NCBI GenBank assembly: GCA_021776195.1
Contig: JAJFGK010000138.1
Coordinates: forward strand, 46,487 to 110,486
Length of the DNA: 64,000 nt
Direction: 5' to 3'
DNA from: Kiloniellaceae bacterium
GTDB taxonomy: Bacteria; Pseudomonadota; Alphaproteobacteria; Kiloniellales; Kiloniellaceae
The translations under genes were made by a program, and so were the position numbers. Positions within the stretch are counted from its first letter, which is position 1, and the number at the start of each line of letters is the position of its first letter. This document shows positions 24,243-32,521 of this stretch, in pieces. The notes under the pieces were generated by a model. That model made no database searches. It saw nothing but the letters and a program-made list of their open reading frames with translations, and was not told the DNA's origin.

Positions 24243-25490
24243 TCAGAGTTGAGGGGGCCTGCCGTCCGAGCCTCCCGCCATCCGCTCCAGGTACCAGGCG
24301 GTGAAGTTGGTAGTGCCGCGTTCGCGCAGGGAGTAGGGGCCGGGGCGGTAGCGGCGCGAGTTCACGCCGAGTTGGTTGTCGCCGATGATCGTGGTGTCTT
24401 CGACCGTGGTGACATCCCACATCCAGACCAGGCGCTCGACGTCGACCTCTTCGTCGGGTGCGTCCTCGCGCACCAGCCAGGTCAGGGTTACGTCGGTCAT
24501 GGTCGGCGAGGTCGGGGTGAAGCGGAACAGGGTGGCGTGGTCGTTGCCCAGGTAGACGTAGAACAGCGGCCCGAAGATCACCAGGGTCTCGCCACCGTCG
24601 AAGGCATCCAGATCGCCCATCAGCGGCGCCACCGGGCGGCCGTCCTCGGACAGGGTCTGGTAGCCCTCGCGGATCGGCTGGCGAAAGGCGCCGTGGGGCT
24701 GGTAGGGGTCGTTCGTCCACGGTTCGGTGCGGCCGGTTTCGCGGCCCCGCTCGGCCCAGCGCGCACGCCAGGCCCGCACCACCATGTCGCGGGTTCCCGG
24801 GTCATCCTCCTCGTCGCGCACATAGGCGTTGACCAGGGTGTATTCGGGATGGGCCGGGGCGCAGTGGTAGCACTCGCGAAAATTCTCCACCGCCAGTTTC
24901 CAGTTGCCGGCGGTCGGATAGACCTTGGTCGCGGCCACCTTGGCCCGCGCCAGTTGGTTGGGCGCCAGGAAGCGGTCCAGATTATCCTGCATGACGGCGA
25001 AGTCGACCGCGTCGGGGTCGTCCTCTTCGGCCAGATTGATGAAGATCAGGCCGTGCCAGACCCTGACCTGGCAGCGGTGCAGCGGCCAGTCCGCCGGGTC
25101 GAAGTCCTCGGGCATGGTGCGCGCGCCCTTCAGGTTCCCCTCCAGGTCCCAGACCCAGGCATGATAGGGGCAGGTCAGGGTGCGCAGGTTACCCTCGGGC
25201 TTCAGGCAGATGCGGCTGCCGCGATGTCGGCAGACGTTGAAGAAGGCGCGCAGCTCGGCGTCGCGCCCGCGCACCAGGATGATCGATTCGCCGGCGACCT
25301 CGTAGAGCAGGTAGTCGCCGGCCTGGGGCAGGCGCGAGACATGGTCGACGTAGAGCCACTGCCGGGCGACGATACGCTCCAGGTCGCGCTCGAAAATCGC
25401 GGCGCTGGTGTAGAAGGGCTGCTCCAGCGACATGCCGGGCTTCTGGCGGCGAATCAAAGAAGCTAGGTCGGTCTCATTCCCCTGCGGCAT
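24243..25490 (-). CDS. Rieske aromatic-ring-hydroxylating-type oxygenase, alpha subunit (GbcA-like)
   Basis: A 415-residue oxygenase. The Rieske [2Fe-2S] ligands are C87-x-H89 and C107-x2-H110 (CRHRGSRIC ... CPYHAW). The mononuclear iron site is in NFRECYHCAPAHPEY. Length and the wording around the iron site suit the glycine betaine / proline betaine demethylase group (GbcA, Stc2), which releases a methyl group as formaldehyde. The ATG at 25490 has GGAGG 11 bases upstream; an in-frame ATG at 25511 lacks a ribosome site. No reductase partner (GbcB) is next to it. The substrate is inferred from family and window context. Confidence 0.85.
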   Translation of the reverse strand: MPQGNETDLASLIRRQKPGMSLEQPFYTSAAIFERDLERIVARQWLYVDHVSRLPQAGDYLLYEVAGESIILVRGRDAELRAFFNVCRHRGSRICLKPEGNLRTLTCPYHAWVWDLEGNLKGARTMPEDFDPADWPLHRCQVRVWHGLIFINLAEEDDPDAVDFAVMQDNLDRFLAPNQLARAKVAATKVYPTAGNWKLAVENFRECYHCAPAHPEYTLVNAYVRDEEDDPGTRDMVVRAWRARWAERGRETGRTEPWTNDPYQPHGAFRQPIREGYQTLSEDGRPVAPLMGDLDAFDGGETLVIFGPLFYVYLGNDHATLFRFTPTSPTMTDVTLTWLVREDAPDEEVDVERLVWMWDVTTVEDTTIIGDNQLGVNSRRYRPGPYSLRERGTTNFTAWYLERMAGGSDGRPPQL

Positions 25491-25560
25491 ATTCAGACTA
25501 GCCTCCACCATGTGTCCACAGTGTCATCAAGCCGGTTGTCTACTGCTTGGCTGGATGACC

Positions 25561-26082
25561 CTACATAAAAGGTCTGGCCGCTGCCAAGATCTCGCTTGTT
25601 GAGTAATCCAGTCCGGTATCTGGGATAAAGATGTGCCCGTTTCCCGGTGTCAATCCTAATCGAGACAGGGTCGCCGTTAGGCCCCTGGGTGGAAACCGAG
25701 AGGCGTCACGTAGGTGCAGGACGACAAAATCGACATGGCGACCTGGCCTGACCTCAATAAGAGCAATTTCCGACCAAGGAATTGCGGTCGCACTTCGTTT
25801 TCGCCAGAGCAGTCCGCCCGGGCCGATCAGGAGTTGCGGACGCCGATCGAGAAAGCTGCGTGCCCATGCCAATGCGCAAGACCCGAAGAAGATGATCGAC
25901 GCCCACGGCAGCCAAGGGAGCGCCCAGCCATACTTGCGCGCAAATCGCGACGATGTGTCACTCGAGTCGAGACCCAACATCCATATGCCAATAGCGACGA
26001 ACGCCAGTGAACAAAGACACCACAATGCCGCCCTGGCCGGTTTGTATCTGACTTCAAGCGTCCGGTCGGCAGGTGGCGTCAC
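25561..26082 (-). CDS. Two-helix membrane protein, STM3941-like
   Basis: A 173-residue protein with two hydrophobic segments (ALWCLCSLAFVAIGIWML, and WLPWASIIFFGSCALAW) followed by a PH-like cytosolic part with GPGGLLWRKRSATAIPWSEI and the beta/acidic FIPDTGLDYS. This plan fits the STM3941 family of unknown function. Start GTG with AAGGAGG upstream. Its DNA is less G+C-rich than its neighbours, which could mean recent transfer. Confidence 0.6.
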   Translation of the reverse strand: MTPPADRTLEVRYKPARAALWCLCSLAFVAIGIWMLGLDSSDTSSRFARKYGWALPWLPWASIIFFGSCALAWARSFLDRRPQLLIGPGGLLWRKRSATAIPWSEIALIEVRPGRHVDFVVLHLRDASRFPPRGLTATLSRLGLTPGNGHIFIPDTGLDYSTSEILAAARPFM

Positions 26083-26146
26083 TGATCGGTGCTCCTCCTT
26101 GGGCTATTCGCTAGGTCGTGACCGGGTGGCACCCTGTTCTCTGCTC

Positions 26147-26938
26147 CTACAATCTCGGGTCGCCGTGCCAAGAGTCGAAACGGCGCGGCAGCAACCCGGC
26201 TTGGAACCAGGTGACGAAGGAATAGATCGAATAGACCGGCAGGCCCAAGGCGGCCCGGAGGTCGGCCGCGTAGGGCACCATGTTGGTGCACTCCAACACG
26301 ATGGCGCCGACCTCGGGGTGGCCGGTCACCAGGTCGTGGCCAGCGTCCAGCAGGTCGCGGCGCGAGGCGGCGACATCGAGCAGAGGTTGGTCGCCGAGAA
26401 TCGCCTGGGTGAAGGCGCGGCCGCCCTCGGTGCCGACCACCGGCGTCGCCGGATCGACGCCGGCCGCCGTCAGGTGGTCGGGGGTCAGGCTCTCGGCCGA
26501 GATGGTCAGGACCCCGGCGCGCCGGCCGGGCGGCAGCAGGCGCTCGACCAGCGGCACCTGCATCAACGAAGAGGTCGCCACCGGCACGCCGAGATCCGCG
26601 GATAGATCCGCTTGGAACAGGGAGAGGAAGCCGCAGGTCGTGGTGATGCCGTCGGCGCCCATATCGACCAGGGCGCGGGCGGCCTCGAGGAAGGGCTCCA
26701 GCAGGCCCTCGCCCTTCAGCCGCACCACCCGGTCCGGCGAGGCGCCCGGCACGACCCGGTAGTGCACCGGGAAGGGCCAGGTGAGCGCGTTGCCCATATC
26801 GCCGGGAATGCGCGGAAAGCGGGTCTCCAGCATGAGGATACCGACGGCGGCGCCATAGACCGTCTTGCCGCCGCGGGCCAACTGATCGCCGCTTTGGTCT
26901 TCGCCAGCCCGGTCTTCGCTTGCCAAGATGTTGTCCAT
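26147..26938 (-). CDS. Aspartate/glutamate racemase superfamily protein
   Basis: A 263-residue protein of the Asp/Glu racemase fold with two cysteine stations, TTTCGFLS (~110) and LECTNM (~215), as used for two-base proton transfer. GVLTISAESLTPDHL and VVGTEGGRAF fill the ribose/carboxylate-binding regions. The exact activity (amino acid, hydantoin or maleate-type) is not determined. The ATG at 26938 is preferred to the in-frame GTG at 26965 because GAGGG lies just upstream. It is divergent from a DadA-like oxidase gene, which suggests D-amino acid handling. Confidence 0.82.
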   Translation of the reverse strand: MDNILASEDRAGEDQSGDQLARGGKTVYGAAVGILMLETRFPRIPGDMGNALTWPFPVHYRVVPGASPDRVVRLKGEGLLEPFLEAARALVDMGADGITTTCGFLSLFQADLSADLGVPVATSSLMQVPLVERLLPPGRRAGVLTISAESLTPDHLTAAGVDPATPVVGTEGGRAFTQAILGDQPLLDVAASRRDLLDAGHDLVTGHPEVGAIVLECTNMVPYAADLRAALGLPVYSIYSFVTWFQAGLLPRRFDSWHGDPRL

Positions 26939-27177
26939 GGGCCCTCGCGCCGTTGTCTCTGGCACGATAGCGGCGCTTTGGGTCGGACCTCAAGCGCGCA
27001 TTGATCTGCCCTGTCCGCCTTGGATTTTTCCGAGGGCCATTTCATATGACTTTCTAGGCCATCACGCGCCGGGCGGGCTATCCTCGCTTACGCCGCGGGC
27101 GCGCATTCGCGCTTGCCAGCGGCCATGAACCAGGGCTCATGGCCACTGGATACAAATGTCGCGGCAAGGGGGGCAGC

Positions 27178-28458
27178 ATGACAGAGGCAGGGCAAGAGGC
27201 CAGCCGGCGCATCGCCGTGATCGGCGCCGGGATCGTCGGGGTCGCCAGCGCGCTGGCGCTGCAGCGCGACGGTCACGATGTGGTTTTGATCGACCCCCGG
27301 GAGCCTGGCGAGGCGACCTCCTACGGAAATGCCGGGATCTTGGGCTCCAGCTCCATGGTTCCGGTCACCGGTCCCGGCCTTCGGCGCAAGGCGATCCCCA
27401 TGCTGGCGGACCGCGCCAGCCCGCTTTTCATGCGCTGGTCCTACCTGCCGCGCCTGATGCCCTGGCTCATGAAGTACATGTCGCATTGCAGCCCGGGCGA
27501 GACCCGGCGCATCGCCGCCGCCCTGGCGCCAATCGTCGGCGACAGCCTGAACGAGCATCTCGCGCTGGCCGGCGACACGCCCGCCGCGCGCTGGATCACG
27601 CCCTGCGACCTGCTCTATCTCTATCCCAACCGCGCCGCCTTCGAGGGCGACAGCTTTACCTGGGATATCCGCCGGCATCACGGCTTCGATTGGCAGATCC
27701 TGGAATCCGAGGCCCTGGCGTCCTACGATCCCGCCTTTGGCCGGCCCGATTTCGCCAGCGGTCCCACCCTGGCCCTGCGGCTCGGGGATCATGCCCACAT
27801 CAAGGATCCGGGACGCTACGTGAAAGATCTGGCGGCTCATTTCGTCGCCCAGGGCGGCGCGCTGCACAAGGCGACGGTGCGGGGTTTCGCGCTGCGCGAC
27901 GGGAAGCTGGTCGGGCTGGAGAGCGATACCGGCCTCATCCCCTGCGGCCGCGCCGTGCTGGCCGGCGGGGCCTGGTCGGGCCGCCTGACAGACGAACTGG
28001 GGATCAAGGTGCCCCTGGAAACCGAACGCGGCTATCACATCGAACTGCACGCGCCCAACGTCATGCCACGGGTGCCCCTGATGATCGCGGCGCAGAAGTT
28101 CATCGTGACACCGATGGAGGGGCGCATTCGCTGCGCCGGGCTGGTCGAGTTCGGCGGGCTCGAGGCCGGGCCCAGCGCGGCGCCGATCAAGCTGTTGCTG
28201 GAGACGTTCAAGCGGGTCTATCCGGACCTGACCTGGAGCCACGTCACCGAATGGATGGGGCACCGCCCGGCGCCCAGCGATTCGATCCCGGTGATCGGCG
28301 CCCTGGTACGCCGGCCGGAGGTCTTCATGGCTTTCGGCCACCACCATATCGGCCTGACCGGCAGCGCCCGGACCGGGCGTATGATCGCCGACCTGATCGC
28401 CGGTCGGCGCTCCAACATCGACCTGGCGCCCTACAGCCCGGAGCGCTTTGCCTCCTAG
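27178..28458 (+). CDS. FAD-dependent oxidoreductase, D-amino acid dehydrogenase (DadA)-like
   Basis: A 426-residue flavoprotein. The N-terminal dinucleotide loop is IAVIGAGIVGVASALALQRDGHDVVLID. The middle has DHAHIKDPGRYVKDL, and the C-terminal end has GHHHIGLTGSARTGRMIADLI, the DadA/sarcosine oxidase-like FAD-capping signature. The ATG at 27178 has AAGGGGGG upstream. It heads a set with the TRAP transporter starting at 28530 (71 bp on), consistent with uptake and oxidation of a D-amino acid or N-methyl amino acid. The specific substrate is inferred. Confidence 0.85.
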   Translation: MTEAGQEASRRIAVIGAGIVGVASALALQRDGHDVVLIDPREPGEATSYGNAGILGSSSMVPVTGPGLRRKAIPMLADRASPLFMRWSYLPRLMPWLMKYMSHCSPGETRRIAAALAPIVGDSLNEHLALAGDTPAARWITPCDLLYLYPNRAAFEGDSFTWDIRRHHGFDWQILESEALASYDPAFGRPDFASGPTLALRLGDHAHIKDPGRYVKDLAAHFVAQGGALHKATVRGFALRDGKLVGLESDTGLIPCGRAVLAGGAWSGRLTDELGIKVPLETERGYHIELHAPNVMPRVPLMIAAQKFIVTPMEGRIRCAGLVEFGGLEAGPSAAPIKLLLETFKRVYPDLTWSHVTEWMGHRPAPSDSIPVIGALVRRPEVFMAFGHHHIGLTGSARTGRMIADLIAGRRSNIDLAPYSPERFAS

Positions 28459-28529
28459 GTAAAGTGATCTATGGTCTCGCCAGATAAGAGCAAATTCGAG
28501 ACTCTTTGAAACTTGGGAGGTTCAAAAGC

Positions 28530-29510
28530 ATGACAATTCGTATAAGCACAATTGCGCTCGCCGCGGCCGTGGCGCTGACCGCAACGGCGGTCCAGGCCGG
28601 CGAGAAGTGGGACATGCCCATGGCCTACGCCGACAGCAACTATCACTCGCAGACCGGCAAGGCCTTTGCCGCCTGTGTCGGCGAGGCCACCGGCGGCGAG
28701 TTGGAAATCGTCGTTCACACCTCGGGTTCGCTCTTCAAGGGCAACGAGATCAAGCGCGCGGTGCAGACCGGCCAGGCGCCGATCGGCGAGCGCCTGCTCT
28801 CGGCCCACCAGAACGAGAACGCCATCTTCGGCATCGATTCGATCCCCTTCCTGGCGGCTTCCTTCGAGGACTCGGAGAAGCTCTGGGAGATCGCCAAGCC
28901 GACCATCAACAAGATTCTCGACGAGCAGAACCTGGTGCTGCTCTATTCCGTGCCCTGGCCGCCCCAGGGGCTCTACTTCAACAAGGAGGTCAAGTCCGTG
29001 GCCGACGCCAAGGGGCTGAAGTTCCGCTCCTACAATGCCGCCACGGCGCGCATGGCCGAACTGGCCGGCATGCTGCCGGTGCAGATCGAGGCCGCCGAGC
29101 TGTCCCAGGCCCTGGCGACCGGCGTCGCCGAGGGTTTCGTCTCTTCCGGCGCCACCGGCTACGACCGCAAGGTCTGGGAACACCTGACCCACTTCTACGA
29201 GGTCAACGCCTGGCTGCCGCGTAACTCGGTCATGGCCAACAAGGATTCCTACAACGGGCTCGACGACAAGACCCGCGGGGCCCTGCTGGGTTGCGCCAAC
29301 CTGGCGGCCTATGCCGGTTACTACCGCGCCGTGCAGTACACCGACTGGACCTTGAAGGGCCTGAGCAGCAACGGCATGAGCGTGGTGCCGGCCGGCGATC
29401 AGCTGCGCGACGAGCTCAAGGGCATCGGCGACACCATGACGACCGAGTGGCTGGACGCCGCCGGTGCCGACGGCAAGGCCATCGTCGACGCCTTCAACGC
29501 GGCGCAGTAG
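28530..29510 (+). CDS. TRAP transporter substrate-binding protein (DctP family)
   Basis: A 326-residue exported protein with a signal peptide (STIALAAAVALTATAVQAG). The mature part follows the DctP pattern with the conserved ELEIVVHTSGSLFKG start, FGIDSIPFL, and a middle KGLKFRSYNAATARMAELAG containing the arginine that usually holds a carboxylate. GGGAGG precedes the ATG. The small and large permease genes follow. The ligand is probably an organic or amino acid, in line with the oxidase upstream. Confidence 0.92.
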   Translation: MTIRISTIALAAAVALTATAVQAGEKWDMPMAYADSNYHSQTGKAFAACVGEATGGELEIVVHTSGSLFKGNEIKRAVQTGQAPIGERLLSAHQNENAIFGIDSIPFLAASFEDSEKLWEIAKPTINKILDEQNLVLLYSVPWPPQGLYFNKEVKSVADAKGLKFRSYNAATARMAELAGMLPVQIEAAELSQALATGVAEGFVSSGATGYDRKVWEHLTHFYEVNAWLPRNSVMANKDSYNGLDDKTRGALLGCANLAAYAGYYRAVQYTDWTLKGLSSNGMSVVPAGDQLRDELKGIGDTMTTEWLDAAGADGKAIVDAFNAAQ

Positions 29511-29533
29511 GCCCGCGAGTTTGTCGAGGTAAC

Positions 29534-29560
29534 GGTCCCGGCCCGAGATTGGCCGGGACC
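29534..29560 (+). terminator. Intercistronic stem-loop after dctP
   Basis: GGTCCCGGCC, 7-base loop, GGCCGGGACC: a perfect 10-bp stem in the 103-bp space between the binding-protein and small-permease genes. There is no T-run, so partial termination or mRNA 3'-end protection that favours the binding protein is more likely than full termination. Confidence 0.6.
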
Positions 29561-29613
29561 GACGCCGTCTGCGGGCCGTTTCCGCGACGGCGGGGGGGCA
29601 GGGGGACGTTGCC

Positions 29614-30147
29614 ATGACCGGACTGGGGCGCGTGCTGCGCAGGGGCCTCGATGGGCTCTATAGGCTCTGTGGCGGTCTCGCCGCGATCTTCCTGGTCTTG
29701 ATCCTCAGCACCATCGTCGCCCAGATGGCGGCGCGCTGGTTCGGCACAGTCTTTCCCGGTTCGACCGACTATGCCGGCTATTTCATGGCCGCGGCCTCCT
29801 TTTTCGCCATGGCCTATGCGCTGAACCACGGCGCCCATATCCGGGTCACGCTCTTCCTCGGCAAGCTCGGGCGCCATCGGCGCTGGGGCGAGATCTGGTG
29901 CTTTGGCATGGGCGGCGCGCTGGCCGCCTACTTCGCCTTCTACGCCATCAAGGCGGCCTACTGGTCCTACAAGCTGAACGATATCTCCCAGGGACAAGAC
30001 GCCCTGCCGATCTGGATCCCCCAGATCCCCATGGCGATCGGCACGACGGTCCTGGCCATCGCCCTGTTCGATCATCTGGTGCGAATTCTGCTGGGCGGCC
30101 TGCCGGGCCTGGGCGACGAGTCCGCCGCCGATCATCATACCGAGTAG
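29614..30147 (+). CDS. TRAP transporter small permease (DctQ family)
   Basis: A 177-residue membrane protein with four hydrophobic segments, the standard DctQ layout. The first helix is LCGGLAAIFLVLILSTIVAQMAAR and the second GSTDYAGYFMAAASFFAMAYAL, followed by the NHGAHIRV turn found in this family. It lies between the binding-protein gene and the large permease gene (13-bp gap). Confidence 0.92.
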   Translation: MTGLGRVLRRGLDGLYRLCGGLAAIFLVLILSTIVAQMAARWFGTVFPGSTDYAGYFMAAASFFAMAYALNHGAHIRVTLFLGKLGRHRRWGEIWCFGMGGALAAYFAFYAIKAAYWSYKLNDISQGQDALPIWIPQIPMAIGTTVLAIALFDHLVRILLGGLPGLGDESAADHHTE

Positions 30148-30160
30148 GGGCCTTTAGCGA

Positions 30161-31474
30161 ATGGAACAACTGGCGCTCACGGTCCTCTTCCTCCTGACCC
30201 TCTTTTTCCTTCTGGGCAGCGGGGTCTGGGTCGGCCTGGCACTGCTCGGCGTCGCCTTCGTCGGCATGGAGCTCTTCACCTCGCGGCCGGCCGGCGATGC
30301 CATGATCACGACGATCTGGACCTCGTCGTCGAGCTGGTCCCTGACCGCCCTGCCGCTCTTTATCTGGATGGGCGAGATCCTCTACCGCACGCGGCTCAGC
30401 GAGGACATGTTCCGCGGCCTGGCGCCCTGGCTGGCGCCGCTGCCGGGCCGCCTGCTGCATACCAACATCGTCGGCTGCACGATCTTCGCCGCGGTTTCGG
30501 GCTCCTCGGCGGCGACCCTCACCACCGTCGGCAAGATGTCGATCCCCGAGCTCAGGAAGCGCGGCTATCCCGAGCATATGATCATCGGCACCCTGGCCGG
30601 CGCCGCGACCCTGGGACTGATGATTCCGCCTTCGCTGACCTTGATCGTCTACGGCGTGACGATCAACGAGTCGATCTCCAAGCTCTTCATCGCCGGTATC
30701 GTTCCCGGTATCGTGCTGGCCGGCCTTTTCATGAGTTATGTCGTGATCTGGTCTTTCGTGCGCAAGTCCGAGGTGCCGCCGCCCGAGCCCAAGATGACCC
30801 TGGGCGCGATGATCAAGGAAGCGCGCTTCCTGATCCCGGTGATCTGTCTCGTGCTCTTCGTCATCGGGTCGATGTACCTGGGCTTTGCCACCGCCACCGA
30901 GGCGGCCTCTTTCGGCGTGGTCGGCGCGCTGATCCTGGCCGCGGCCCAGGGCTCGCTGAAGTGGGAGACCTTCATGGAGAGCCTGCTGGGCGCGACCCGG
31001 ACCTCCTGCATGATCGCCTTGATTCTGGCCGGCGCCGCCTTCCTCTCGCTCTCCATGGGTTTCACCGGCCTGCCCCGGGCCCTGGCCGCCTGGATCGACG
31101 CCCTGCAGCTTTCGCCCTATGTGCTGATCTTCGCCTTGATGATCTTCTACATCATCATCGGCTGCTTCCTCGATGGCATATCCTCGGTGGTGCTGACCAT
31201 GGCCATCGTCGAGCCGATGGTCCGCCAGGCCGGGATCGACGTCATCTGGTTCGGTATCTTCATCGTGGTGGTGGTGGAGATGGCCCAGATCACCCCGCCG
31301 ATCGGCTTCAACCTTTTCGTCCTGCAAGGCATGACCAAACACCAGATGAACTACATCGCCAAGACAGCGCTGCCGATGTTCATGCTGATGGTTCTGATGG
31401 TCCTGCTGCTGGTCGCCGTGCCGGAGCTGGCCACCTGGCTGCCCGAGAACATGCGCCAGACCCCGGGCGGATAA
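30161..31474 (+). CDS. TRAP transporter large permease (DctM family)
   Basis: A 437-residue inner-membrane protein with about 12 hydrophobic segments. Family signatures include SGSSAATLTTVGKMSIPEL, then MIIGTLAGAATLGLMIPPS and, in the second half, AQITPPIGFNLFVLQG. It carries the Na+-coupled transport step, fed by the DctP protein at 28530. It converges with the APH-like gene. Confidence 0.95.
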   Translation: MEQLALTVLFLLTLFFLLGSGVWVGLALLGVAFVGMELFTSRPAGDAMITTIWTSSSSWSLTALPLFIWMGEILYRTRLSEDMFRGLAPWLAPLPGRLLHTNIVGCTIFAAVSGSSAATLTTVGKMSIPELRKRGYPEHMIIGTLAGAATLGLMIPPSLTLIVYGVTINESISKLFIAGIVPGIVLAGLFMSYVVIWSFVRKSEVPPPEPKMTLGAMIKEARFLIPVICLVLFVIGSMYLGFATATEAASFGVVGALILAAAQGSLKWETFMESLLGATRTSCMIALILAGAAFLSLSMGFTGLPRALAAWIDALQLSPYVLIFALMIFYIIIGCFLDGISSVVLTMAIVEPMVRQAGIDVIWFGIFIVVVVEMAQITPPIGFNLFVLQGMTKHQMNYIAKTALPMFMLMVLMVLLLVAVPELATWLPENMRQTPGG

Positions 31475-31493
31475 GACCGCGCTCAAGGTCGCT

Positions 31494-32396
31494 TCAGTCC
31501 CTGTACAGAATCATGTCTCTGTTCAACGCCCGGCGGCACTGTTCGAATGATTTTGGAATCTTCGTGCCCTGCAGGATCTCGAGCATGTTGGCCGCCGAGT
31601 GAACCCGGTAGGGAACTCTCGAGCGCTCTAGGAAGTGCCTGTCGGTGTCTTGCCCATAGTAACTCATGACAGCGACGACAAACTCACGCCCGAAAGGCCA
31701 AAGACCCGCGAAATCGAGAGCGGGATCGGCGATCTCGGCATCCGCGAAGTCGATGATGCCGCCGAGCTTGCTCCGGTCGCGCGGAACATAGATGTGGTCA
31801 TCCGTTAGGTCGCTGTGGATGAGCTTCTTGTGGAAGGAAAAGTCGAGACTGAGATAGTCCGTGAGGCTGTCGTCAAGCCAGGTTCTCTCGGCGCGGTTCA
31901 GTTTCGGGTAGAGGATCTCTTTCATGGCCAGGTGCCGGCGTGCCGTCTCAGCTTTGCTCCACCAGTAGCCGCCGGGCTCTTCCTCGATCCCCCAGGTCTT
32001 CGCCTGCGAAAGCGGAATCCCATGCATCACCGTCAGGAATGCACCGAGATCCCGGGCGATTCGCTGGCGAGACGACCGCGAGAGCCGTTTGAAAACCGAC
32101 GGACGCAACGGTCTTCCCGGTATGATCGGGTAACCCCCGAAACTCCGGTCTTCGGGCAGATAACTGTAGTGCGGGACGCGCAGGGAGACCCGGTCTCGAA
32201 GGTACTCCAGAATTCGCAGCTCGACCTTGAAGCGTTCGCGATACGACGGTTTGGGAAAACGAAACACCAAGCGATCATCGAGGATGACAACGTCGTTGTC
32301 CCATCCGCGCCGGACTAAGCTCGCGGTCTTGTGCCGAACCTGCGGAAAGTGCCTCGCAATTCGAAGCAGGTATTGCTGTTTCGTTGGCCGCACCAT
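31494..32396 (-). CDS. Aminoglycoside phosphotransferase (APH) family protein
   Basis: A 300-residue small-molecule kinase-like protein. It has RRGWDNDVVILDDRLVFRFPK in the N-lobe, LIHSDLTDDHIYVP as the catalytic loop (HSD, with His in place of the usual Asn), and GIIDFADAEIADPALDFAGL as the metal-binding loop. This wording is closest to the APH(2'')-like/Ecf-type branch. The DNA looks less G+C-rich than adjacent genes, hinting at transfer. Whether it acts on an antibiotic or a metabolite is unknown. Confidence 0.82.
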   Translation of the reverse strand: MVRPTKQQYLLRIARHFPQVRHKTASLVRRGWDNDVVILDDRLVFRFPKPSYRERFKVELRILEYLRDRVSLRVPHYSYLPEDRSFGGYPIIPGRPLRPSVFKRLSRSSRQRIARDLGAFLTVMHGIPLSQAKTWGIEEEPGGYWWSKAETARRHLAMKEILYPKLNRAERTWLDDSLTDYLSLDFSFHKKLIHSDLTDDHIYVPRDRSKLGGIIDFADAEIADPALDFAGLWPFGREFVVAVMSYYGQDTDRHFLERSRVPYRVHSAANMLEILQGTKIPKSFEQCRRALNRDMILYRD

Positions 32397-32521
32397 CGCT
32401 CGACCTTAACATCCGGGTTTCCGCGAACAGCCCATCAGTTTCGCGGCGCGAAGGGCGGTTTTCTTCGGACGGCGTGACAAGCTACACTGGGTACCGATCG
32501 ATTTCGAGGAGGCATGCGATC

